Made by a program: the position numbers and the translations under genes. A stretch of 64,000 bases of DNA, from assembly GCF_947090775.1 (NCBI RefSeq), contig NZ_OX352321.1, positions 930,001 through 994,000 of the forward strand, written 5' to 3'. Below, piece by piece: positions 24,977-33,347 of this stretch. The notes under the pieces are model-generated. The model searched no databases. It saw only the letters and a program-made list of their open reading frames with translations, and was not told where the DNA came from. This DNA comes from Pseudarthrobacter sp. MM222 (lineage in GTDB: Bacteria; Actinomycetota; Actinomycetes; Actinomycetales; Micrococcaceae). Numbering within the stretch: the first letter of the stretch is position 1; each line of letters begins with the position of its first letter.

Positions 24977-25726
24977 TCAGGTGTACATGAGCGAGCCGGG
25001 AGTGGTGAGGAGCTCGCCGGTTTCCAGCCAGGTCTTCAGGCCGGAGAGGATCATCGGCCAGCCGCCGTAGAGCTGTTCGTTGGCGCCTTCGCGGAGCTGG
25101 TCGTGGGTGACGGTCAGGCGGCAGGAATCGCCCACCGGTTCGATCTCCCAGGTAACCCGGGACGTGCCTTCGGCCTTGACGTCCTCGCCCCAGAGTGCGC
25201 GCATGCTCTGGACGAGCCGGCGGGGCGGGTCCACCTCCAGATTCTCGCCCTCGCCCAGGGGTTCCCCGCCCTTGGTTGCCATCCCGAACCGTGATCCCGG
25301 CGTCCAGTCCGAGGTGACCACGGACCCGAACTGGTACTTGCTGCGTATCTCGCCGTCCGTGATGGCCTCCCAAAGCCGCTCCGGGGTGGTCTTGATATAG
25401 ATTTCGAAGATCTTTTCCATGGGACTTTCCAATCTGGTTTTGAGGTCGCTGAGGCCAGCGGCCCATGGTTCGGCATATTTGCTCACCCAGCGGTCGTGGA
25501 CCAGCCGGATGGGCACCGGATTCAGGAAGTGGAGTTTCTCCCGTCCCCGACGGCGGGTCACCACCAGGCCGGCTTCCTCCAGGACCCTGAGGTGCTTCAT
25601 CACGCCGTAGCGGGTCATCTCGAAGCGGGCTTCCAGAGCGTGGAGGGTCTGCCCGTCGTTCCTGAAGAGTTCATCCAGGAGATCGCGGCGGGTGGCGTCG
25701 GCCAAGGCCTTAAATACGGCGTCCAC
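24977..25726 (-). CDS. ArsR-type winged-helix regulator fused to an SRPBCC domain
   Basis: 249 aa. Residues 1-95 are an ArsR-family winged helix (ALADATRRDLLDEL, RYGVMKHLRVLEEAGLV). From about residue 103 (EKIFEIYIKTTPERLW) an AHSA1/SRPBCC domain follows, ending in DQLREGANEQLYGGWPMIL. The same two-domain design is common in actinobacteria, where the SRPBCC part probably senses a small ligand. A damaged copy of its 3' end with flanking DNA is found at 31351-31447. Confidence 0.88.
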   Translation of the reverse strand: MDAVFKALADATRRDLLDELFRNDGQTLHALEARFEMTRYGVMKHLRVLEEAGLVVTRRRGREKLHFLNPVPIRLVHDRWVSKYAEPWAAGLSDLKTRLESPMEKIFEIYIKTTPERLWEAITDGEIRSKYQFGSVVTSDWTPGSRFGMATKGGEPLGEGENLEVDPPRRLVQSMRALWGEDVKAEGTSRVTWEIEPVGDSCRLTVTHDQLREGANEQLYGGWPMILSGLKTWLETGELLTTPGSLMYT

Positions 25727-25791
25727 AAATCCAGCATAGGTGACTGATTGGTCACATGTCTAGGACTTCACGGCACCGGTGCGCAGTCGCC

Positions 25792-26685
25792 CTAGTCCGT
25801 GGCCGGATTACGGCGCCGCAGATGCCGGTGGTGTAGCTCGTAGCTGTCGAACACATCGGAAGACGTGGTTCCTGAGTGGCCGAATTTGCCGCGAAGAACG
25901 TCCGCAAGTGCGTCCAGCGCCGCGTGGAGCATCCGTCCGGCGAACTGGAGTTCAGGGCTCTCACTGCGCAGGGCCTGGGATGCCAACTCCTGGGCGTAGG
26001 CCACCGTGGCCGGCAAGGAGCCGCGCTGCTCGACCTCACGGAAGTAATAAGTTTCATGGAACGCAAGGAGATCTATGCTCACCAAAGCCACGTTCCCGGC
26101 CATTGATTCCAACAGTCCGGCAGCATGCCGGGGATCCAGCGACAATACACCCGCGGGACCGGCAGCTTCCCTGAACAGGTTCAGCTGGTGGGCAAGGGCC
26201 CGGCGGCGGTTCAGGGCCGGGTACGTCTGAAGGATCCAAGTGACCGTTGCCGTCAGCAACCCGAAACCGGTGACGGCCTGGAGGGCTACAACTAGCCTGA
26301 GCACCGGATGCGCGGGCACGATTTCGCCGAACCCCACGGTGGAAAGAGTCACAAGGGAGATGTAGAGCGCTTCGGCAAAGTCGCCCCGCTGTGGAATCCC
26401 GGCTCCGTGAACAAAACCCGCCGGCAGATGGGGCAGATAGAGCAGGGCCCAGCCTATGGCCGCCAGCCCTGCCCAGGCGCCAATGACAGCGGCCATGGCC
26501 AAAGGTGCTGCGATCAAGGTGCCCCGGCCTCGCAGTTTTCTGGATACCAGCCAGAATCCGCGCATAATCGCCCGCCCTACAGGACCAGAACCGTGCTGGT
26601 AAAGGAGCGTACGAAAGACGTCAACGAACATCAGCAGAACCAGGCCGGCCCCCAAAACCGTCCAGAGCATACCCTCGATGTCCAT
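25792..26685 (-). CDS. Two-helix potassium-channel family protein
   Basis: 297 aa. An N-terminal hydrophobic helix (MLWTVLGAGLVLLMFVDVF), another near residues 58-82, a pore loop with the K+ selectivity filter TLSTVGFGE, and an inner helix (VALQAVTGFGLLTATVTWI) are followed by a roughly 150-residue cytoplasmic part with no recognised domain. It should form a tetrameric K+ channel; the gating signal is unknown. Confidence 0.85.
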   Translation of the reverse strand: MDIEGMLWTVLGAGLVLLMFVDVFRTLLYQHGSGPVGRAIMRGFWLVSRKLRGRGTLIAAPLAMAAVIGAWAGLAAIGWALLYLPHLPAGFVHGAGIPQRGDFAEALYISLVTLSTVGFGEIVPAHPVLRLVVALQAVTGFGLLTATVTWILQTYPALNRRRALAHQLNLFREAAGPAGVLSLDPRHAAGLLESMAGNVALVSIDLLAFHETYYFREVEQRGSLPATVAYAQELASQALRSESPELQFAGRMLHAALDALADVLRGKFGHSGTTSSDVFDSYELHHRHLRRRNPATD

Positions 26686-26792
26686 GCCTCATCTTATGGG
26701 CGGCACTGCTTCGCAGCGGCGATGGGCATTACGGGACGGGAAGGAGCAGTCGGGGTTTCGCGCCCCAGGGGGCAAGCCATCAGACTGTCCTA

Positions 26793-27485
26793 ATGAAGCG
26801 GACGCGTGTGAAGGACTGGCTGATCGGTGCTGCGGGGATGCTCCTCGTCCTGGGGGTGATGGCCGTGATCCTCTGGTGGTCGGTGAGCGCCCCGGCAGGC
26901 GGGGGAGAGGCAGGGCCTGTGCCGTCGCCGACGGCGGGGGCCGGCAGCCCGCCGTCGGCACAGCCTCCCGCAGACCTGCGGGAGGACGAGGTATGGCTCG
27001 CCGACGTTGCGCTGGACGCTGGGACCTTGGTGTCCGGGACCTCGACACTCCGCGACGTCCGGGCCGTCGGGCAGGACGTAATCACCAGCCCGGACGGGCT
27101 GGTCGCGGGACGGCTGACCGTGGACGCGACCGTGCCGTTCGAGGCGGTCGCCAGCAAGCTCGGCGACGGGACGGTGGTCAGCTCTGCCGACGGCGGCCAG
27201 GCCATGGTGGTTCGAACTGTCACGATCTTGGGCCGAGAAGTGCGCGTCACCGCCACCGGCACGGTCGAGGTCAAGGCCGGCAAGCTCGTTGTCGAACCAC
27301 GCTCGATCGACGTAGGCGGGCCGGACTTCCTCTCCGACGCCACCGCCGCCGTCGTGCGCCGGTTCGTGACCATCGAGCACAGCATCGAGGGCTTGCCCGA
27401 TGGCCTCGTGCTTCAGGACGTCGCCGTTCAGGGCGACGGCTTCCGCGCCAACCTTCGGGGTGAAGACGTCAAGCTTGACCCGTAG
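26793..27485 (+). CDS. LmeA-like (DUF2993) phospholipid-binding protein
   Basis: 230 aa. A single N-terminal membrane helix (WLIGAAGMLLVLGVMAVILWW) and a Pro/Ala/Gly-rich linker precede a beta-rich domain with the DUF2993 pattern (VVRTVTILGREVRV, LVVEPRSIDVGG, LPDGLVLQDVAVQGDGF). Mycobacterial LmeA is a periplasmic phospholipid-binding protein involved in lipomannan assembly; a cell-envelope role is the reasonable inference here. Confidence 0.82.
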   Translation: MKRTRVKDWLIGAAGMLLVLGVMAVILWWSVSAPAGGGEAGPVPSPTAGAGSPPSAQPPADLREDEVWLADVALDAGTLVSGTSTLRDVRAVGQDVITSPDGLVAGRLTVDATVPFEAVASKLGDGTVVSSADGGQAMVVRTVTILGREVRVTATGTVEVKAGKLVVEPRSIDVGGPDFLSDATAAVVRRFVTIEHSIEGLPDGLVLQDVAVQGDGFRANLRGEDVKLDP

Positions 27486-27567
27486 CGTCCGGTTGCGCTG
27501 TCACCTATCGTCGCTTTCAGCGGGTTGGGTGCACCGTGTCGTTCCGACGACGACGGGGTGGAGGGCC

Positions 27568-28770
27568 TTATGGCCCCGATTCGCTAGCCTCAGGTTCCTG
27601 CCCAGTTTCCGACCCAACCACAATCGCGATTGCCCCAGCCAGCAGCGCGGCGTTGGCCCAGAAAATGCCGACCACACCCAGCGGAGCAGCCACGGCGCCG
27701 ACCCCGAGGGGCAGGCCGATCTGCGCCAGCTGATTGACGGTCATTCGCAATCCCAGGGCGGCACCGTGCAGGGATGGCTTGGTTAGGGAGACCACCCAAG
27801 ACATGGTGAGCGGCTGCGGGATGCCCAGCCCGAGCCCCAGTCCTATCATCGCCACCGCTGCGCCGTAGATTCCCAGTATGGGGAGCGCGAGCAGCGAGAT
27901 GGCTGCTGCGGCGATGGAGACAATAAGCAGGGGCTTCCTGCCGAACCGTCGGGTCAATCGTCCGAGTCCTACACGGCTGACCACCGACACAAAGGCCCGC
28001 AACGCCAGCAGGGCACCGACTGTAGCAGCGCTGATATTTTCTTCGATCGCCCACATCGGCACAAACGCGTACATCAGGTCGACGGTCACCAAAACGGCAC
28101 CGCTTACAGTCAACAGCCGCCACAGGCCACGGCTCGACATCAACACGCGCATGTCGGCCGACACCTGACCGTTGGGCAGTCGGTTCTTGGCCAGCACCCG
28201 GTCTGAGCGATGCATCCAGAGGTAAACCGGCATGGCCAGGACGGATAAGCCGAAGCACAGGAACAAACCCGCCGACGTGTCGGGATTGGGGCCTCGGCCA
28301 GCCTGCGTCAGCGACGCGACCCACGTTGCTACGAGCGGCCCCACGAGCTGGCCCAACGACGCCGCCGCAGCCAGAGTGCCGAAGGCATTGTCGCTGCCCT
28401 TTGTCGCGTTGGCGTGGGCCACTGACGCCTGCTGCCCTACCATCGCCAGCAAGTGACCGAGGCCCACAGCCGCACTGCAGGCAAGCAGCGGACCCTTCCC
28501 GGGTAGAAGCAGCATGGCAGCAATTCCCAGGGCGGCAGTCAGGAGGCCAGCGAGGGTAACGGCCGAGCCGCCAACGCGGTCGGCAAGCCGCCCGGCCGGC
28601 AATGCAGTGCAGAGAGCAGGAACGGCAAACGATGCAGCCAGCATTCCGAGGAACAGCGGATCTGTGCCCTCATCCAAGGCTCGGTAACTAACCATGAGCC
28701 TGACCCCCACGGACGAGGCCTGGGTCAGCATGATCTGCGAATTCAGGGCCAACCCTCGCAGGCGAGTCAC
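27568..28770 (-). CDS. MFS transporter
   Basis: 400 aa, about twelve membrane helices. The motif A loop PAGRLADRVGGS lies after helix 2 and a second copy, VSRVGLGRLTRRFGRKPLL, after helix 8. No signature identifies the substrate; drug or metabolite efflux are both possible. It is 88 bases downstream of the M20 peptidase gene on the same strand. Confidence 0.85.
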   Translation of the reverse strand: MTRLRGLALNSQIMLTQASSVGVRLMVSYRALDEGTDPLFLGMLAASFAVPALCTALPAGRLADRVGGSAVTLAGLLTAALGIAAMLLLPGKGPLLACSAAVGLGHLLAMVGQQASVAHANATKGSDNAFGTLAAAASLGQLVGPLVATWVASLTQAGRGPNPDTSAGLFLCFGLSVLAMPVYLWMHRSDRVLAKNRLPNGQVSADMRVLMSSRGLWRLLTVSGAVLVTVDLMYAFVPMWAIEENISAATVGALLALRAFVSVVSRVGLGRLTRRFGRKPLLIVSIAAAAISLLALPILGIYGAAVAMIGLGLGLGIPQPLTMSWVVSLTKPSLHGAALGLRMTVNQLAQIGLPLGVGAVAAPLGVVGIFWANAALLAGAIAIVVGSETGQEPEASESGP

Positions 28771-28858
28771 CGGGACACAGCCGACGAAGGAGGTCCGCTG
28801 CCCTCAGGAGTCCGGGCCGGTAGTCCCTCCTCCGTCCCATTCCGACTGCGGTGCACAC

Positions 28859-30109
28859 TCACACTGCGGCGCGTAGCCTGTTGAAGGCCAAGGTTGCCAG
28901 GAACCGTGCCTGATCCGGCAGCACACTGTCGTCAAAAATGGCCCGCGCTGAATGGATCGGTGCCCAGTCTTTCGGGTCCATGTCGGGTGAACCTGCGCCC
29001 AAGTGCCCGAAAGCCCCCGGGACCTGCAAGAGGACGCAGGAGAAGTCCTCGGAGCCTGCCTTCGGGTTGGCGAGGAGTTCAAAACGGTCCTGACCATAGA
29101 GCGAGGTAACCGTTCGCTCCCAGAACACGGCTTCGTCGTCGTTATTGATGGTGGCCGGCAGCTTGGGCGTGAACGAAACATCCGCGGTGAGCTGGTGTGC
29201 CTCGGCAAGCCGGCGCAGCATATCCGGGAGTTCCGTCTGTAGGCGCTTCCCGACGGCGGGGCTGAAGGAGCGCACTGCAGCGGTGAACGACGCGGTGTCG
29301 GGAATGATGTTGGCCGCCGTTCCGCCCTGGAACTTCCCTACCGTCAGGATTACGGGGTCGAAAACGTTGAACCTGCGCGTCACGAACGTCTGCAGTGCCC
29401 CCACCATTTCGGCGGCAACCTGCACGGGGTCGAGCGTCTGGAAGGGACGCGATCCGTGTCCTCCCCGTCCCAGGACTTCCACCTGCAGTTCGCCCATGGC
29501 CGCCATGTATGAACCCGGACGCGTGGTGAACAGCCCTGCCGGGGCGTCGGAGGCCATGTGGACCCCGTAGGCCGCGCTGGGACGGGGCCCCGCCGCGTCG
29601 AGGACCCCTTCGGCGATCATGACCTCGGCGCCGCCGTGGCCTTCCTCGCCCGGCTGGAACATGAAGATGACATCGCCGGGGAGTTCGTCCCTGACGGCGT
29701 GCAGGAGTCTTGCGGCCCCGACGAGTCCCGCGGTGTGGAGGTCGTGGCCGCAGGCGTGCATGGCCCCGTTGGCGGAGGCGAAGGACACTCCGGTTTTCTC
29801 CGTGATGGGAAGTCCGTCCATGTCGCCCCGCAGGAGAACTGACGGCGTGGTGGTGCCGGACACGGCCGGAAGTCCGCCGCGCAGCACGGCCACCACCGAT
29901 GTGGAGTTCTTGCCGAGGGTGATCTCCAGGTCCAAGCCCCGCAGGGCCTCGAGCACGCGGCCCTGGGTGCGTGGCAGGTCCAGTCCCAGTTCGGGATCGG
30001 CGTGCATCTCCCGCCGGAACGCAACCAGGTCGCCGGCCAGCGATGTCTGTCTCCCCAGCGCTTCTCCGATGACATCCGTGGGCGTGGGTGTAGCAATGGT
30101 GCTGGTCAT
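28859..30109 (-). CDS. M20-family amidohydrolase / peptidase
   Basis: 416 aa. The two-metal active site is visible: LRGDMDGLPI, HACGHDLHTAG, QPGEEGHGGAEV and YGVHMASD, with a later GSEDFS ligand. This is the hippurate-hydrolase / N-acyl-amino-acid amidohydrolase branch (M20D). It would release free amino acids from N-acyl conjugates. The ATG at 30109 (GGAG 10 bases upstream) is chosen; the frame runs on upstream through a truncated ABC-transporter gene. It probably once belonged to an amino-acid ABC transport operon. Confidence 0.88.
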   Translation of the reverse strand: MTSTIATPTPTDVIGEALGRQTSLAGDLVAFRREMHADPELGLDLPRTQGRVLEALRGLDLEITLGKNSTSVVAVLRGGLPAVSGTTTPSVLLRGDMDGLPITEKTGVSFASANGAMHACGHDLHTAGLVGAARLLHAVRDELPGDVIFMFQPGEEGHGGAEVMIAEGVLDAAGPRPSAAYGVHMASDAPAGLFTTRPGSYMAAMGELQVEVLGRGGHGSRPFQTLDPVQVAAEMVGALQTFVTRRFNVFDPVILTVGKFQGGTAANIIPDTASFTAAVRSFSPAVGKRLQTELPDMLRRLAEAHQLTADVSFTPKLPATINNDDEAVFWERTVTSLYGQDRFELLANPKAGSEDFSCVLLQVPGAFGHLGAGSPDMDPKDWAPIHSARAIFDDSVLPDQARFLATLAFNRLRAAV

Positions 30110-30146
30110 GGGAAATTTCTCCGGTCTGATGTTGACGCTCATCGAT

Positions 30147-30290
30147 CTAGAGGAAGCGCGCCAGAAAGTTGCGCGTCCGTTCGTGCTGCGGGTTGCCGAT
30201 GACCTGCTCGGGCGTACCTTGCTCAACCACCACGCCGCCGTCCATGAACACCACGCGATCGGCTGCCTCGCGGGCAAAGCTGATCTCGTG
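30147..30290 (-). pseudogene. C-terminal remnant of a polar amino-acid ABC transporter ATPase
   Basis: A minus-strand frame reads HEISFAREAADRVVFMDGG, then VVVEQGTPEQVIG and NPQHERTRNFLARFL, and stops at 30147. This is the unmistakable end of a GlnQ/HisP-type ATPase, beginning at the switch histidine. Everything before that histidine is missing: at about 30290 the sequence passes directly into the MocR-like remnant on the other strand. It marks a deletion or recombination joint. The stop is 38 bases before the M20 gene start. Confidence 0.9.
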
Positions 30291-30292
30291 CC

Positions 30293-31321
30293 GTGCTGGA
30301 CCTTACGCTTGCCGCCCCCGATCCGCTGCTGCTGCCCGATCTATCCGCGGCGATTGCCAACGCAGCCCCTGATCCGGAGCTGAATTCCTACCGCCGGCCC
30401 GGCATCACCCCGGCCCTGGTGAACGCCGTGAAACCCACCTGGGGCTGGGACCCCGCGAGCTGGCTCGCAGTGAACGGTGGGTACGAAGGCATCCTGCTGC
30501 TCGTGCAGTCGAGTATCCTGCCTGGGCAGCACGTCGCGGTGGCGGACCCGTCCACCCCCCGCCTCCTGGATATCCTGGAGTTGGCCGGCGTCGTGGTTGT
30601 TCCTGTGGCGACGGACGCGGACGGGCCCGTCCCGGAATCCCTGAAACAGGCCCTGACCAAGCAGCCCGTCGCGTTCATCTACGAGCCGTGCGCAAACTCC
30701 CGGTCGGGCACGAACATGACGCCCGCGCGTCGGGATCTGATTGCTGAAGTACTGCGGGACACACGGGTACTCATCATCGAGGACGACGGCCTGGGGGACC
30801 TCGCGCTCGGCCCGTATGCGGGCCTGGGCGCGCTTCTTCCGTCCCAGACCGTGCTGGTCCGCAGTTACTCCAAATCCCACGGGCCGGACCTGCGGCTGGC
30901 TGTTGTCGGCGGTCCCGCCGAGCCGTTGGAACGCGCCAGGCTCTACAGGCAGTTCGGGGCGGGGTGGACCAGCCGGACGCTGCAGAATGCTCTGGCCTGG
31001 ATGCTCACCAGCGATGCCGTGAAGGCGTAGGTGCAGCATGCGCGCACGGAGTACGCCAAACGCCGGACTCAAATGGCGACGCTTCTCGCCGAGCGCGGCG
31101 TCAAAGTGGAAAGCCACGACGACGGGCTGGGGCTCTGGGTTCCGGTGCTGAATGAGCAGCAGGCGCTGCTGGTGCTGGCATCGCATGGCGTCGCGGCAGG
31201 TGGCGCGTCCGGCGGAGCGATCCGCAGCCATCCGCACAGCATCCGCCTGGCCATAGGCAGGCAGCTCGAGCGGCCGGACGAAGTTGCCGACCTGTATGCC
31301 ATGGCGTCCCGGGCACTGTAA
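30293..31321 (+). pseudogene. Truncated, amber-interrupted MocR-type aminotransferase-regulator
   Basis: The frame encodes an aminotransferase class I/II domain (LNSYRRPGITPAL, VNGGYEGILLLVQ, EPCANSRSGTNMTP, EDDGLGDL, and the PLP lysine in VRSYSKSHGPDLRL). The N-terminal GntR winged helix of MocR proteins is missing, cut at the joint near 30290. An in-frame TAG at 31028-31030 interrupts the domain, after which the same frame continues to 31321 (EYAKRRTQMATLLAERG, HSIRLAIGRQ). Truncation plus nonsense codon make it a pseudogene. Intact relatives activate PLP- or amino-acid-related genes. Confidence 0.88.
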
Positions 31322-31350
31322 GTCCCGCCCGCGCGGGTCCAGCGGGGGAG

Positions 31351-31447
31351 TACGACGTCGGCGCCCGGGTGGGGCGCCGACGGTGGCCTCAGGTGTACAT
31401 GACTGAGCCGGATGTGGCGGGCTCTTCGCCGGTTTCAGCCAGATCGA
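31351..31447 (-). pseudogene. Degenerate 3' fragment of the ArsR-SRPBCC gene
   Basis: About 95 bases match 24940-25034, the last 17 or so codons of the ArsR-SRPBCC gene plus the bases beyond its stop. On the minus strand it reads AETGEEPATSGSVMYT then a stop, compared with the original ETGELLTTPGSLMYT. Nothing of the upstream gene remains. It is a small duplicated or relic fragment. Confidence 0.75.
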
Positions 31448-31461
31448 CAGGGCCGGAGAGA

Positions 31462-31870
31462 CTACTCGCAGGCCACGCCGTCCCCGTCACGGTCGAGCGA
31501 GCGGCTGTAGCCCGGCTGTCCTGCCCGGATGGGGGCCGCCCCGGCCGCCCTCACCGCTGAGCAGTTGGCGTAATACGCCGCCGCCGGCGGCGCGGGCGCG
31601 GGCGCCACATGCACGGTGCGGGAGCGACATAGCGGGGCGCCGGAGCGTTCGCCTTGGGTGCAGGTGCCACGGGCACCGGGACAACGACAGCCGCTTCGGC
31701 GCCGCTCTCCTGTTCAGCGTCTACTGACGCGACGACAGCAACTTCCTTCTTGCTCGTTGGAACCAGCTGGTCGGCGCAGTCCGCCAGGACGCCGGCCATC
31801 GCATCATGCTCAGCCTGCGTCACCCAGCGCTGATAGGTCGCCTCGACGGATATCTGCCGTGCGACGTCCG
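31462..31870 (-). pseudogene. Excalibur-domain protein, frameshifted
   Basis: The last 40 codons encode an excalibur calcium-binding domain: YYANCSAVRAAGAAPI, then GYSRSLDRDGDGVACE and a stop at 31462. The upstream Pro/Ala-rich linker (VPVAPAPKANAPAPRYVAPAP) lies in a different frame; joining them needs one inserted base near 31614. Upstream of that a short helical segment (WVTQAEHDAMAGVLADCADQ) looks coding, and before about 31870 no family is recognised. Either a genuine frameshift or a sequence error. Such proteins are normally surface-exposed. Confidence 0.6.
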
Positions 31871-32247
31871 ATGGGGGTCGTTGAAGCTGACCTTGGCCTG
31901 ACACCCGGGGTGCGGGATGCGTCCCCAATGTTCCGGCAGCGGCGGCTCTAACCAGGACTGAGCACACCTGTATCCTGACAATGCAGGTTGAATGGCTACA
32001 GCGGCCATCAACCAAGCTCGGTTCGCGGCCGGATGACGGTCCGGAATCTTGGGCCGTCGCCTTCCGCGTCGTGGAATCACCGCCGCAATCGTCAGTCGCC
32101 GATCGGCTACTCTGACGCTTGGAATGGATCTCTATCACTACGGACACGCCAGCTCCCGTGGGACTCCCGACGCCGGTCCTCAAGCCAGCGCGCACCGCTG
32201 CGGTGAATAACCCCGCCGTTGTGACCTGGGTCGAGGCTGGTGTCAGT
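31871..32247. other. Region without a confident gene
   Basis: Both strands are open in places, but none of the translations resembles a known family. On the plus strand the methyltransferase frame is open from a TTG at 32119; on the minus strand it may hold decayed 5' sequence of the excalibur gene. Confidence 0.4.
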
Positions 32248-33321
32248 ATGACCGCGCGATGGCGTTCGGCGAACGGCAGACCAGCGCCGACGCGCGTCGA
32301 AGTGGTCGACGACTCCCTCACGGCCGATGATGCGAACCGGATGGCGTCACAGGGGATCGCGATGCTCTGGCGCGGTGACTTCCACAACGCACGGCAGATC
32401 CTCAACGCCCTGGACCGGCGGATAGGCGCCGGAAAGAAGATCGCAGGAACTCCGGCCGATCAGTTCTACCGGCACCGCCAGTCGCGCTCGCAACGTGCAC
32501 GCATTCTCGGCCTGCTGCTGATATCTCTTGAGCCGGGCCCGGTGGTGCCGCTGCGCCGCGCACCGGATATCCAAGAGGCCGCCGCCGAAGCATACGGTGA
32601 GATCGGCGAATCTTCCGTTGTGTCCCTGCATGAGCTTGTCGGGGCAATTGGCGCCCACGAGTGGCGGCGGAATGGCGTCTACGTCGATGCCCTGCAGGGC
32701 CGCATCCACCCGCACTATGGCACGTTCTTCCCCACCCGAAGTGAGTATGTGGATCTCGTGGCCGCCGCTGCGCTGCCCTCCGACACGCTGGCGTTCGACG
32801 TCGGAACCGGCACCGGTGTGCTCGCTGCCGTCCTCGCGCACCGTGGCGTCCACCGGGTGGTGGCGACGGACAATGAGCCGCGTGCGATCGCCTGCGCCGC
32901 TGAGAATTTCCGGAACCTCGGTGTCAAGGACCGTGCTGAGGCCGTCCTGACCGACATGTTCCCGCCCGGGCGGGCACCCCTCATCGTGTGCAACCCGCCC
33001 TGGATTCCGGCCACGCCGCATTCCAGCCTGGACAACGCCGTATACGACCCCGGAAGCAGGATGCTGTTCCGCTTCCTGAACGAACTTCCTGACCATCTGG
33101 AACCGGGCGGTGAGGGCTGGCTTGTCCTCTCTGACCTGGCCGAGCACCTTGGCCTGCGGACGCGAGACGACCTGCTGGACGCCATCACCGCGGCTGGGCT
33201 CAAGGTGGTGGAACGCCTGGACACCAGGCCAACGCATCCGAAGGCATCGGACCGCGACGATCCCCTGTTCGAGGCGCGCGCGGCCGAGGTTACGTCCCTG
33301 TGGCGGCTTGTTCGCCGATAG
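32248..33321 (+). CDS. Class I SAM-dependent methyltransferase with NPPW motif
   Basis: 357 aa from the ATG at 32248. The Rossmann methyltransferase core lies in the second half: FDVGTGTGVLAAVLAHRG (motif I), VVATDNEPRAIACAAENF (motif II) and VCNPPWIPATP (motif IV). The NPPW/NPPY motif is shared by enzymes that methylate planar nitrogens in nucleic acids or glutamine side chains (HemK/PrmC, RlmG-like). The N-terminal 150 residues are helical and may bind substrate. A TTG at 32119 would lengthen the protein by 43 residues of poor composition. Confidence 0.82.
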   Translation: MTARWRSANGRPAPTRVEVVDDSLTADDANRMASQGIAMLWRGDFHNARQILNALDRRIGAGKKIAGTPADQFYRHRQSRSQRARILGLLLISLEPGPVVPLRRAPDIQEAAAEAYGEIGESSVVSLHELVGAIGAHEWRRNGVYVDALQGRIHPHYGTFFPTRSEYVDLVAAAALPSDTLAFDVGTGTGVLAAVLAHRGVHRVVATDNEPRAIACAAENFRNLGVKDRAEAVLTDMFPPGRAPLIVCNPPWIPATPHSSLDNAVYDPGSRMLFRFLNELPDHLEPGGEGWLVLSDLAEHLGLRTRDDLLDAITAAGLKVVERLDTRPTHPKASDRDDPLFEARAAEVTSLWRLVRR

Positions 33322-33347
33322 TCCGGTGCGATAGGGCGTAGCCCGAC

